DNA of 8,469 nucleotides from Bacteroidales bacterium. Lineage in GTDB: Bacteria; Bacteroidota; Bacteroidia; Bacteroidales; Muribaculaceae. The stretch covers positions 1 through 8,469 of the forward strand of contig CAAFXX010000218.1 of NCBI GenBank assembly GCA_900767075.1, given 5' to 3'. Position 1 is the stretch's first letter, and the number at the start of each line of letters is the position of its first letter. The notes beneath the pieces were generated by a model. That model ran no database searches. It had not been told where the DNA came from and saw only the letters and a program-made list of their open reading frames with translations. Below, in pieces: positions 1-6,113 of the stretch. Made by a program: the position numbers and the translations under genes.

Positions 1-242
1 ACGGCACTGTATTCGACAGCTCCGTGAGCCGCGGCGAGCCCGCCACGTTCCCGCTCGGTCAGGTGATCAAGGGCTGGACTGAGGGACTGCAGCTTATGAA
101 GGAAGGCGGCAAGACCGTGTTCTACATCCCTTCAAATCTTGCTTACGGCGAAATGGGTACTCCCGGCGGCCCCATCGGTCCCAACCAGGACCTTATTTTC
201 GAAGTCGAGCTTCTGAAGGTCGAGGACGGTCCCGTTCAGTAA
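1..242 (+). CDS. FKBP-type peptidyl-prolyl cis-trans isomerase, 3' part only
   Basis: This is the C-terminal FKBP domain of a proline isomerase, which catalyses cis-trans isomerisation of X-Pro bonds during folding. The open frame runs in from the left edge (first whole codon at 3, reading GTVFDSS) and stops with TAA at 240-242, so the true start lies outside the window. The GTG at 24 falls inside the conserved domain and is not a start. Family hallmarks are visible: GTVFDSS, FPLGQVIKGWTEG with the pocket Val-Ile and Trp, the IPSNLAYG loop with its Tyr, and the closing strand LIFEVELLKVE. Bacteroidales homologues are usually exported, often as lipoproteins with an N-terminal dimerisation region, but that part is not seen here. 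The next gene starts 12 bp downstream, so the two are probably cotranscribed. The family is certain; the paralogue (FkpA- or Mip-like) cannot be told. Confidence 0.95.
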   Translation, partial: GTVFDSSVSRGEPATFPLGQVIKGWTEGLQLMKEGGKTVFYIPSNLAYGEMGTPGGPIGPNQDLIFEVELLKVEDGPVQ

Positions 243-254
243 CGACATCGGATT

Positions 255-440
255 ATGAAAAAGAAAATGATGGCTGCCTCGGCCTTTGCAGCCGTGATAC
301 TCCTCTCCGCAGGGGCTGTATCATGCAAGGGCCGCACAATGCAGAACATGGAGCCTACGGGCGATACCGTAGAGGTTGACCTTATCACCGACCAAGGCGA
401 CACGGATTCGATTCCTGCCGTTGTTTCGGTCGAACCCTAA
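255..440 (+). CDS. Small putative lipoprotein, 61 aa, function unknown
   Basis: This is a short exported protein. The N-terminus MKKKMM is basic and is followed by a hydrophobic stretch (about residues 7-22). A lipobox-like AVSC ends at Cys24, so the mature chain would be only about 38 residues and lipid-anchored. The -3 residue is Ala rather than Leu, which Bacteroidetes lipoboxes tolerate. After the Cys comes KGRT, lacking the acidic pair of the surface-export signal, so an inner-facing (periplasmic) location is the simpler guess. The rest is acidic and low in aromatic residues, with Asp/Glu spread through residues 33-52 and no domain I recognise. It lies 12 bp after the FKBP gene and shortly before a strong terminator, so it is likely the last gene of that transcript. 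The signal peptide argues for a real gene despite the small size. Confidence 0.75.
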   Translation: MKKKMMAASAFAAVILLSAGAVSCKGRTMQNMEPTGDTVEVDLITDQGDTDSIPAVVSVEP

Positions 441-479
441 GGAATCATAATATAACGATTATATAATCCTTTACATGTA

Positions 480-518
480 AAAAATACCCCGCGGACCTTA
501 AGTCCGCGGGGTATTTTT
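480..518. terminator. Bidirectional intrinsic terminator between convergent genes
   Basis: An uninterrupted 17-bp stem (480-496 with 502-518) has a GC-rich core, CCCCGCGGAC/GTCCGCGGGG, and a 5-nt loop CTTAA. The outer pairs are A-tract against T-tract, so a U-run follows the stem on either strand. It sits between the stop of the small lipoprotein (+, 440) and the stop of der (-, 533). It can therefore end both transcripts. Confidence 0.93.
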
Positions 519-532
519 ATATAAGTAATTAT

Positions 533-1849
533 TTATTTCTCACGCATGAAGATGGAGATAGGGGTGCCGTGGAAATTCCATTTCTCCCTTATCTTGTTCT
601 CCAGGAACCTGCGGTAGGGCTCCTTCACCCATTGCGGCAGATTACAGAAGAAAACGAATGTCGGGATAACGGCGTCCTTCAGCATCGTTACGTATTTAAT
701 CTTGACGAACTTGCCCTTGTTGCTCGGAGGGGGAGTGATCGCCACCTGTTCAAGCAGATAGCTGTTGAGCTGCGAGGTGGGGATGACGCGACGGCGGTTC
801 TCGTAGACCTGCGTGGCTGTCTCAAGCACCTTGTGGATGCGCTGTTTGGTCAGCGCGGAGGTGAATATCACCGGGAAATCTGTGAACGGCGCGAAACGCG
901 ATCGTATCGCCGTCTCATAGCGTTTCTGTGCCTCGACCGACTTGTCGTCGACCAGGTCCCACTTGTTCACGCAAACCACCAGTCCCTTGCGGTTGCGCTG
1001 GATGAGTCCGAATATGTTGGCGTCCTGTGCCTCGATGCCGCGGGTGGCGTCGATCATCAGGATGCAGACGTCGGAGCTTTCAATGGCGCGGATCGAGCGG
1101 ATCACAGAGTAATACTCGATGTCCTCGTTCACTTTCTGCTTCTTGCGGATGCCGGCGGTATCGACAAGATAGAAATCGAATCCGAATTTATTGTAGCGGT
1201 GATAGATGGAATCACGTGTTGTTCCGGCGATATCGGTCACGATGTGCCGCTCCTCGCCGATGAAGGCGTTGATCAGGCTCGATTTTCCTGCGTTCGGGCG
1301 TCCCACGATGGCGAACTTTGCCACGTTGTCCTCGGTCTCCTCTTCAGTCTCTTTCTCGGGCATGTCCTTAACAATCTCGTCGAGAAGCTCGCCTGTTCCG
1401 GAGCCGTTTGCCGACGACACTTCTATCGGGTCGCCGAGCCCGAAGCTGTAGAACTCCGGGATGTTGAAGCGGGCGTCTCCCTTGTCCTCTTTGTTGGCAA
1501 CGACGATGACCGGCTTCTTCGAACGGCGGAGAATAGCCGCCACCTTGTCGTCAAGATCAGTCACTCCTGTAGATGCGTCAACCACGAAGAGAATAACGTC
1601 GGCTTCCTGGATGGCTATCTCAACCTGCTTGTTAATCTCCTCTTCGAAGACGTCATCGGAATTCACTACCCAGCCGCCGGTATCGACGATTGAGAATTCC
1701 TGTCCGCACCAGTCGACCTTGCCGTACTGACGGTCGCGAGTGGTGCCCGCCGTATCGTCAACAATGGCGCGGCGTGTCTGCGTCAGGCGGTTGAAAAGTG
1801 TGGACTTTCCCACATTCGGCCGCCCTACAATTGCGATTAATTTACTCAT
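533..1849 (-). CDS. der: Ribosome biogenesis GTPase Der (EngA)
   Basis: Der is an essential GTPase with two tandem G domains that acts late in 50S subunit assembly. At 438 residues it has the usual full length. The first G domain shows GRPNVGKS (9-16), DTGG (56-59) and NKED (119-122). An acidic linker (about 165-175, rich in Glu) leads to the second G domain with GRPNAGKS (183-190), DTAG (230-233), NKWD (295-298) and SA (331-332). The KH-like C-terminal domain (about 355-438) ends HGTPISIFMREK. The ATG at 1847-1849 fits the family N-terminus (MSKLIAIVGRPNVGKS), with no plausible earlier start. It is the last gene of the leftward cluster, 104 bp after era, with a hairpin in that gap and no consensus promoter. 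Its transcript ends at the two-way terminator at 480-518. Nothing is missing. Confidence 0.99.
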   Translation of the reverse strand: MSKLIAIVGRPNVGKSTLFNRLTQTRRAIVDDTAGTTRDRQYGKVDWCGQEFSIVDTGGWVVNSDDVFEEEINKQVEIAIQEADVILFVVDASTGVTDLDDKVAAILRRSKKPVIVVANKEDKGDARFNIPEFYSFGLGDPIEVSSANGSGTGELLDEIVKDMPEKETEEETEDNVAKFAIVGRPNAGKSSLINAFIGEERHIVTDIAGTTRDSIYHRYNKFGFDFYLVDTAGIRKKQKVNEDIEYYSVIRSIRAIESSDVCILMIDATRGIEAQDANIFGLIQRNRKGLVVCVNKWDLVDDKSVEAQKRYETAIRSRFAPFTDFPVIFTSALTKQRIHKVLETATQVYENRRRVIPTSQLNSYLLEQVAITPPPSNKGKFVKIKYVTMLKDAVIPTFVFFCNLPQWVKEPYRRFLENKIREKWNFHGTPISIFMREK

Positions 1850-1873
1850 TTTAAATTATATAAAGTATATGAC

Positions 1874-1904
1874 GCTTCCGGAGCCCCTTAAAGACTCCGG
1901 AAGC
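1874..1904 (-). other. Hairpin in the era-der intergenic gap
   Basis: A perfect 10-bp inverted repeat, GCTTCCGGAG (1874-1883) with CTCCGGAAGC (1895-1904), has an 11-nt loop. In the direction of transcription (-) no U-run follows the stem, so it is not a classical terminator. A short T-run follows only on the + strand, where no gene ends. It could be an RNA processing or 3'-end stabilising element between era and der. Confidence 0.6.
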
Positions 1905-1953
1905 TTTTATCTTTGTCGTGTGATTCGTCGGCGCCGTGAACCATGCAGCTGAA

Positions 1954-2880
1954 TCAGCTTTCGATATAGCCGAACTGCCTCAGCTTGTTCTCGCGGTTGC
2001 GCCAGTCTTTTTCTACCTTCACGAATATCTCGAGATATACACTCTTGCCGAAGAACTGCTCGATATCCTTGCGCGCCTCGATGCCGATTTTCTTGATCTT
2101 GGTGCCTCCCTTGCCGATGATGATGCCTTTCTGCGAATCGCGTTCCACATATATCACCGCCATGATATGGATGGCGTTCTCCTTTTCCTCGAATTTCTCG
2201 ACAATCACTTCCGTGCTGTATGGAATCTCCTTGTCATAGTTAAGGAGAAGTTTTTCACGGATTATTTCCGTGACGAAGAAACGCGCCGGCTTGTCGGTGA
2301 GGGCGTCCTTGCCGAAGAAGGGAGGCGACACGGGGAGAAGTTCCACGATGCGAGCCTTGAGGTTGTCGACATTGAAGTTCTCGGTGGCGCTTGTAGGGAA
2401 TATCTCGGCGTTGGGAAGACGCTTGTGCCAGCTGTCGACAATTCCCTCGAGCTGGTCGTTCCCCTTGAGGAGATCGATCTTATTGATCACGAGAATCACC
2501 GGAACCTTTTCCGCCGCCACTCTGTCGAGGAAATCCTTGTTTTTCTCGGGGTCTTCGACCACGTCGGTCACATAGAGAAGGACGTCGGCGTCGGTCAGGG
2601 CGCCTTCCGAAAATTCAAGCATGGCGTCCTGAAGCTTGTATTTGGGTTTAAGCACACCGGGAGTGTCGGAATAGACTATCTGGTATTCGGGTGTGTTTAC
2701 AATGCCCATGATGCGGTGGCGTGTGGTCTGTGCCTTCGATGTTATGATCGATATGCGCTCGCCCACAAGGTCGTTCATGAGCGTCGATTTCCCTACATTC
2801 GGGTTACCGACGATATTTACGAAACCGGCTCGGTGTCCGTCGCAGGTTTTTTCAAGATTTTCTTCCATAATTTCTATCAT
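1954..2880 (-). CDS. era: Ribosome-associated GTPase Era
   Basis: Era is an essential GTPase that binds the 3' end of 16S rRNA and couples 30S maturation to growth. The G domain shows GNPNVGKS (25-32), the switch region TSKAQTTRHRIMGI (47-60), DTPG (72-75), NKID (133-136) and SA (164-165). The KH RNA-binding domain (about 205-300) has its GKGG loop at 256-259 (IIIGKGGTKIKKIG), followed by the typical VYLEIFVKVEKDWR. Length is 308 residues; many homologues are near 300. The start is uncertain: the ATG at 2880 directly abuts a small hairpin, while a second ATG at residue 5 (2868) leaves more room for the ribosome, and both lie before the conserved GFVNIVGNPN. It is preceded by fabH (190-bp gap) and followed by der. 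Confidence 0.98.
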   Translation of the reverse strand: MIEIMEENLEKTCDGHRAGFVNIVGNPNVGKSTLMNDLVGERISIITSKAQTTRHRIMGIVNTPEYQIVYSDTPGVLKPKYKLQDAMLEFSEGALTDADVLLYVTDVVEDPEKNKDFLDRVAAEKVPVILVINKIDLLKGNDQLEGIVDSWHKRLPNAEIFPTSATENFNVDNLKARIVELLPVSPPFFGKDALTDKPARFFVTEIIREKLLLNYDKEIPYSTEVIVEKFEEKENAIHIMAVIYVERDSQKGIIIGKGGTKIKKIGIEARKDIEQFFGKSVYLEIFVKVEKDWRNRENKLRQFGYIES

Positions 2881-2896
2881 GGGGCGTTAATGCCCC
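2881..2896 (-). other. Small hairpin abutting the era start codon
   Basis: GGGGC (2881-2885) and GCCCC (2892-2896) form a 5-bp GC stem around a 6-nt loop. In the mRNA it occupies exactly the 16 nt before the first ATG of era. Either it hampers initiation at that ATG or the real start is the ATG at 2868. The stem is short, so any role is inferred. Confidence 0.4.
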
Positions 2897-2979
2897 TTAT
2901 AAGGATAAACCGCACGGAGGGTCGGTTTGTTCAGTCTTCCGCCTGGTGGGCCGGCGATGCGGGGGCTTAGTAAAAGGGG

Positions 2980-3009
2980 CAGGGCATCGGAAATTAATCT
3001 GATGCCCTG
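2980..3009 (-). terminator. Probable terminator or attenuator after fabH
   Basis: CAGGGCATC (2980-2988) pairs with GATGCCCTG (3001-3009), a perfect 9-bp stem. Transcribed leftward, the stem is followed by CCCCTTTTAC, a broken U-run. It lies 62 bp after the fabH stop and 100 bp before era. Because no consensus promoter is visible between fabH and era, partial termination (attenuation) is more plausible than a full stop. Confidence 0.55.
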
Positions 3010-3070
3010 TCGTAGGTATGTTCATGCGGAATTGCCGGAAAGATGCTTTTCGCGGCGATGCCGCTGAGAA

Positions 3071-4066
3071 TCAGTTTTTCGGGTCAATAGCCCATTTGAG
3101 GTACATTGCTCCCCATGTGAAGCCGGCACCGAAGGCTGTAAGCACGATCTTGTCGCCCTTGTGGAGACGGTTCTTGAACTCGTCGAGACAGAGGGGAATC
3201 GACGCAGCCGATGTGTTGCCGTAATGCTGGATGTTCACGAGGATTTTTTCCTCGGGAATCTTGATGCGTCCGCCGATTGCCTCGATGATCCGGAGGTTTG
3301 CCTGATGAGGCACGAACCAGTCGAGTTCTTCGGCAGTCAGTCCGTTGCGCTTCATCACCGAGAGGGATGAGGTGAGCATGTCGCGCACGGCGTGCTTGTA
3401 GACTGAGCGGCCTTCCTGATATACGAAATGGTCGCCTGCCTTAATGGATTCGCATGTGGCGGGCTCGACGCTGCCGCCGCCCTTCATGAGCAGGTGGGGG
3501 AGGCCTTCGCCGTCGACGTGGAATTCACCGTCGATTATTCCGAGCGGTTCGTCGGTCGGCTCGACAAGCACGGCGGCTGCCGCGTCGCCGAACAGCGGGC
3601 ATGTGGCCCGGTCGGCATAATTCGTCATGCTCGACATCTTTTCAGCAGCCACTACTATGACTTTCTTGTAGAGACCGGACTGTATATAGGCACGGGCAAC
3701 CTGCATGGTCACGATGAAGCCGGCGCATGCCGCCTGGACATCGTAGCCGTAGGCATTTGTAAGCCCGCAGTCGTGAATTATCACGGAGGCTGTCGAGGGG
3801 AAACGGTAGTCGGGGTTCGAGGTGGCACATATCAGCGCCTCGATTTCATCAGGCGCGGTGCCTGTTTCTTCGAGGAGCTTGTTGACGGCCTTGATGCCCA
3901 TGAAGCTCGAGCCTTTTCCTGGCTCCTTGAGTATGCGGCGTTCCTTGATGCCTACCCGTGTCGTGATCCACTCGTCGTTGGTGTCGACCATCTTCGAGAG
4001 CATCTCGTTGTCGAGCACGTCATCGGGCACGTAGGATGCTATACCGCTAATTATGGCGTTTGGCAT
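3071..4066 (-). CDS. fabH: Beta-ketoacyl-ACP synthase III (FabH)
   Basis: FabH condenses an acyl-CoA primer with malonyl-ACP, the committing first step of type II fatty-acid synthesis in the cytosol. The 331-residue length is normal. The thiolase-fold catalytic triad is complete: Cys114 in QAACAGF, His254 in FVPHQANLRI and Asn284 in HYGNTSAAS. The N-terminal TNDEWITTRVGIKERR (29-44) and C-terminal GAGFTWGA (313-320) motifs are also typical. The ATG at 4066 gives the expected N-terminus. It follows rpmF directly (76-bp gap); in Escherichia coli plsX lies between these two genes, and here it does not. The primer preference (acetyl or branched acyl-CoA) cannot be read from the sequence. It has no promoter of its own that I can see and is probably read from the promoter upstream of the DUF177 gene. 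Confidence 0.98.
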   Translation of the reverse strand: MPNAIISGIASYVPDDVLDNEMLSKMVDTNDEWITTRVGIKERRILKEPGKGSSFMGIKAVNKLLEETGTAPDEIEALICATSNPDYRFPSTASVIIHDCGLTNAYGYDVQAACAGFIVTMQVARAYIQSGLYKKVIVVAAEKMSSMTNYADRATCPLFGDAAAAVLVEPTDEPLGIIDGEFHVDGEGLPHLLMKGGGSVEPATCESIKAGDHFVYQEGRSVYKHAVRDMLTSSLSVMKRNGLTAEELDWFVPHQANLRIIEAIGGRIKIPEEKILVNIQHYGNTSAASIPLCLDEFKNRLHKGDKIVLTAFGAGFTWGAMYLKWAIDPKN

Positions 4067-4090
4067 GTTAAGTATTGCTATAAAGTTTCT

Positions 4091-4112
4091 CCGGAATATA
4101 TCGATATTCCGG
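4091..4112 (-). other. Hairpin in the rpmF-fabH gap
   Basis: A perfect 9-bp inverted repeat, CCGGAATAT (4091-4099) and ATATTCCGG (4104-4112), has a 4-nt loop. It begins 31 nt after the rpmF stop in transcription order. No U-run follows on the minus strand, so termination is unlikely. It may protect the 3' end of an upstream rpmF message or be an RNase site that sets unequal rpmF and fabH levels. Confidence 0.6.
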
Positions 4113-4142
4113 TGAAACGTAAACTATCGTATGCCGTGAAGC

Positions 4143-4325
4143 TTAGACTTCGGCTTTTTCAATCACGAGTTTACCGCGGTAGTAGCCGCATTCGCCACAT
4201 ACTTTGTGGTAAACGTGCCATGCTCCGCAATTCGGGCAGATTGCCAGTGTAGGGATGAGTGCCTTGTCGTGGGTGCGGCGTTTTGCCGTGCGGGTGTGCG
4301 ATTGTCTGCGTTTAGGATGTGCCAT
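4143..4325 (-). CDS. rpmF: 50S ribosomal protein L32
   Basis: This is a small zinc-binding structural protein of the large ribosomal subunit. Its 60 residues fit the family. The start MAHPKRRQSHTRTAKRRTHD is the typical basic tail. The zinc ribbon is intact, with Cys30 and Cys33 (CPNC) and Cys43 and Cys46 (CGEC), making this the zinc-dependent (C+) form rather than a cysteine-free paralogue. The ATG at 4323-4325 is 38 bp after the DUF177 stop. The DUF177-rpmF pairing is very widely conserved in bacteria and supports both calls. It is expected to be transcribed from the promoter at 4912-4942 and followed by fabH. Confidence 0.98.
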   Translation of the reverse strand: MAHPKRRQSHTRTAKRRTHDKALIPTLAICPNCGAWHVYHKVCGECGYYRGKLVIEKAEV

Positions 4326-4363
4326 TTCTCTATTGTTTTAATTTTGTTTTTTTATTATGTCGT

Positions 4364-4885
4364 TTAATCTTCTGCGTCCTCACCGGCTATTTCGGCGTCG
4401 ACTTCGTCGAGCTGTTCCTCGGTTTCCTCATCGACGTTGCTGCGGTGCTTGTGGAGCGCGGCTGCCATCGCCCTGTTGCATTTCCCCATCGGATGCACAT
4501 GGCGCAGGGGAATGGTGAGCAGAATGGTGTCGTTGAGGATGTAGGCCACATTCAGATATGTATTGCTGTATGGAAGTATGAGAAGCCCGTCGGCGTCGTC
4601 ATAATCTTCACCGTATTTCACGATAACGTGGTATTCGGTATCGACCTCATGGTCAATCGGGTCGAGGCAGCGGTCGCACGGAATCTGCAACATTCCCTTT
4701 ACGTGGAACGTGCAGTCATAGACATCATTCTTCTTGTCGATATCAAGATGTGCCTTGATGTCGGCGGTGATGATGTCGGGATTTTCCATGTTGCGGAAGA
4801 ATTCTGTCCCGATCTCAAAATCCTGTTCGTGATGACCGTCGCGCATGGACGCCAGCTGAACTTTATATGCCGTGAACTTTCCCAA
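4364..4885 (-). CDS. DUF177/YceD family protein, probable TTG start
   Basis: Members of this family sit beside rpmF across bacteria and have been linked to 23S rRNA accumulation; the exact activity is unsettled. The family motif IPCDRCLDPI (68-77) with its CxxC pair (Cys70, Cys73) is present, as is the later HPMGKCNRAM. The C-terminus is a strongly acidic tail (about 151-173). The open frame extends upstream to 4942, but a -7 promoter element (4912-4919) lies inside that extension, so translation must start lower. The best candidate is TTG at 4883-4885, which gives MGKFTAYKVQL, a normal N-terminus for Bacteroidetes members, and 173 residues. The first ATG (residue 14 of this model, at 4846) would remove the conserved first strand. 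Upstream is an A-rich leader, AAAGAGAAATAAA. It is probably the first gene of the rpmF-fabH-era-der unit. Confidence 0.9.
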   Translation of the reverse strand: MGKFTAYKVQLASMRDGHHEQDFEIGTEFFRNMENPDIITADIKAHLDIDKKNDVYDCTFHVKGMLQIPCDRCLDPIDHEVDTEYHVIVKYGEDYDDADGLLILPYSNTYLNVAYILNDTILLTIPLRHVHPMGKCNRAMAAALHKHRSNVDEETEEQLDEVDAEIAGEDAED

Positions 4886-4911
4886 TTTATTTCTCTTTAA
4901 GAAAAGCGGTG

Positions 4912-4942
4912 CAAAGGTACTCTCTTTTTCGGTAAATACCAA
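4912..4942 (-). promoter_or_regulatory. Bacteroidetes-type promoter for DUF177-rpmF-fabH-era-der
   Basis: On the minus strand TACCTTTG (4912-4919) matches the -7 consensus TAnnTTTG exactly. Nineteen bases upstream is TTGG (4939-4942), a 3-of-4 match to the -33 TTTG. Transcription should begin near 4905, about 20 nt before the TTG start codon at 4885. Confidence 0.75.
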
Positions 4943-4982
4943 GAAATGAGCCTTTATTTTGCTTCAACCTATGTTTAATCTG

Positions 4983-5054
4983 TACCTCCGAGGGGAATCG
5001 AACCCCTATCTAAGGTTTAGGAAACCTCTATTCTATCCGTTGAACTACAGAGGC
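4983..5054 (-). tRNA. tRNA-Arg, anticodon CCU
   Basis: The minus strand folds into a full 72-nt cloverleaf. The acceptor GCCTCTG pairs with CGGAGGT (two G-U pairs). The D stem is GTTC/GAAT. The anticodon stem is GAGGT/ACCTT with 7-nt loop TTCCTAA, giving anticodon CCT. The T arm is AGGGG-TTCGATT-CCCCT. The discriminator is A, and the 3' CCA is not encoded, so it must be added by the CCA-adding enzyme. It reads AGG codons. It has its own promoter upstream (5137-5167). No terminator is visible after it, so some transcripts may run on into the DUF177 operon. Confidence 0.97.
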
Positions 5055-5136
5055 ATCTTTCTGATAATCAGATGTATGCCGCATTAATGGCGCCGTTTGG
5101 AGCCTTTTCTCCCTTATGGCGCGCAATATGCAACTG

Positions 5137-5167
5137 CAAAGTTACGCAAAATTTTTTGATTTGCAAA
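5137..5167 (-). promoter_or_regulatory. Perfect Bacteroidetes promoter for tRNA-Arg
   Basis: TTTG (5164-5167), then exactly 19 bp, then TAACTTTG (5137-5144), all on the minus strand. Both boxes match the -33/-7 consensus fully. It starts 3 bp after the stop codon of the glucosaminidase gene. Predicted transcription starts near 5130, which leaves a leader of about 75 nt for RNase P to remove before the tRNA. Confidence 0.88.
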
Positions 5168-5170
5168 GAA

Positions 5171-6073
5171 CTAACGCAGCTTAAGCATCGTGCCGGGGCG
5201 GTCTTTCGCCCCCGGATTGAGTGCCTTCACGGTGTCGAGGCGCATGCCGTACCGCTGCGCCACGCTGTGGATTGATTCTCCGTCGCCGATCATGCATTGC
5301 TTTATCCCGTCTGGAGCATCGGGGCGTTTCTCCTCAAGATAGACCTCTTCCCAAGCCTTGATCTCGCGGTCTTTCCTCACGTCGTTGTATTTCAACAGCT
5401 TCGATTTCTTCATGCCCAACTCTTTGGCGATGCTTCCGTAGGTGTCGCCGGGCGAGGCTATCACATAGTGAAGCCCCCGCGAGCGGCGCACGGGATGGCT
5501 GGCGCGCAGGGCATCGTGGATGAATGCCGAGGTCTGCTCGGCGTGTCGTCCCGCCTCGCTGTCGTAAAGGTAAAGGGCATAACGCTCGATAATGGTGATG
5601 AGGCGCGTGGCATAGTTGGGGTCGGTGGCGTAGCCGCAGGCACGCAGCCCCCGCGCCCACGCCGCATAGTCGGTGACGTCGTGTTCGAACAGCGGCGCAT
5701 AGCGCTTGCGAAGCAGAAAGCGCGAATGGTCGGCGAAACTCTCGGCAGCCGTGGCATATACCCTGAAGCATTCATTGGCGGCGTCGTCATCGCGGAGGAG
5801 GGTGTCGCCGCGCCATTCCGAATGACACTTGATGCCGAAATGATTGTTCCCCTTTAACGCGAGACTCGAACGCCCGGCGGCGCTTTCGAGAAGCCCCTGC
5901 GCGAGGGTGATAGATGCCGGGATGCCTGCCGACTGCTGTTCGGCTACGGCTATGTCGGCGTACTGCCTGATATATTCCTCATAGCTGTCGCCGCGAGCCG
6001 GACATGCGCCGAGGATGACGATTGCCGCCGCCATGAATATGCCGGATGATAAGTTGTGAAGCCTTATTCTCAT
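5171..6073 (-). CDS. Exported glucosaminidase (GH73-like) with two LysM repeats
   Basis: This is a probable peptidoglycan hydrolase cleaving N-acetylglucosaminyl bonds. From the ATG at 6073 (300 residues) the N-terminus is basic, then hydrophobic (11-22), with LGAC ending at Cys24, a textbook lipobox; cleavage by signal peptidase I after ARG is the alternative. The glucosaminidase domain spans about 30-172: ITLAQGLLESAAG carries the likely catalytic Glu63, followed by KGNNHFGIKC (74-83) and GLRACGYATDPNYATRLI (142-159). LysM repeats for glycan binding lie at about 202-247 (YVIASPGDTYGSIAKELG) and 259-299. The longer frame to 6094 begins with a TTG inside the promoter palindrome and is rejected. 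An ATG at 6034 exists but would leave a signal peptide with no basic residues. tRNA-Arg follows on the same strand with no terminator between. Confidence 0.92.
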   Translation of the reverse strand: MRIRLHNLSSGIFMAAAIVILGACPARGDSYEEYIRQYADIAVAEQQSAGIPASITLAQGLLESAAGRSSLALKGNNHFGIKCHSEWRGDTLLRDDDAANECFRVYATAAESFADHSRFLLRKRYAPLFEHDVTDYAAWARGLRACGYATDPNYATRLITIIERYALYLYDSEAGRHAEQTSAFIHDALRASHPVRRSRGLHYVIASPGDTYGSIAKELGMKKSKLLKYNDVRKDREIKAWEEVYLEEKRPDAPDGIKQCMIGDGESIHSVAQRYGMRLDTVKALNPGAKDRPGTMLKLR

Positions 6074-6081
6074 AGTGGCTG

Positions 6082-6089
6082 CAAAGATA
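6082..6089 (-). promoter_or_regulatory. -7 element for the glucosaminidase gene
   Basis: TATCTTTG on the minus strand matches TAnnTTTG exactly. No TTTG is found near the -33 position because that space is the other arm of the palindrome. Transcription should start near 6076, only a few bases before the ATG at 6073, so the message would be leaderless or nearly so. Confidence 0.65.
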
Positions 6090-6113
6090 CGCAAAAAATC
6101 GCGATTTTTTGCG

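Noticed and set aside
569..1693. Long plus-strand open frame (374 codons) opposite der
   Set aside because: It mirrors the codons of der on the other strand, has no recognisable motif and would overlap a certain gene completely.
1936..2970. Long plus-strand open frame opposite era
   Set aside because: It is a shadow of era; the composition is odd for a protein and era has all its motifs.
2881..3070. Possible small RNA or riboswitch in the fabH-era gap
   Set aside because: The only structure seen is two simple hairpins; no conserved aptamer pattern and no promoter were found.
4091..4112. rpmF-fabH hairpin as a terminator
   Set aside because: No U-run follows on the transcribed strand, so only a processing or stabilising role is proposed.
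3428..4252. Long plus-strand open frame opposite fabH and the rpmF end
   Set aside because: It runs antisense across two certain genes and shows no family features.
4319..4900. 193-codon plus-strand frame opposite the DUF177 gene
   Set aside because: Its hydrophobic start tempted a membrane-protein call, but it is the complement of a gene with the CDRCLDPI motif.
5146..5164. GCAAA...TTTGC inverted repeat after the glucosaminidase stop as a terminator
   Set aside because: The stem is 5 bp with an AT-rich loop, and it lies in the spacer of a perfect promoter.
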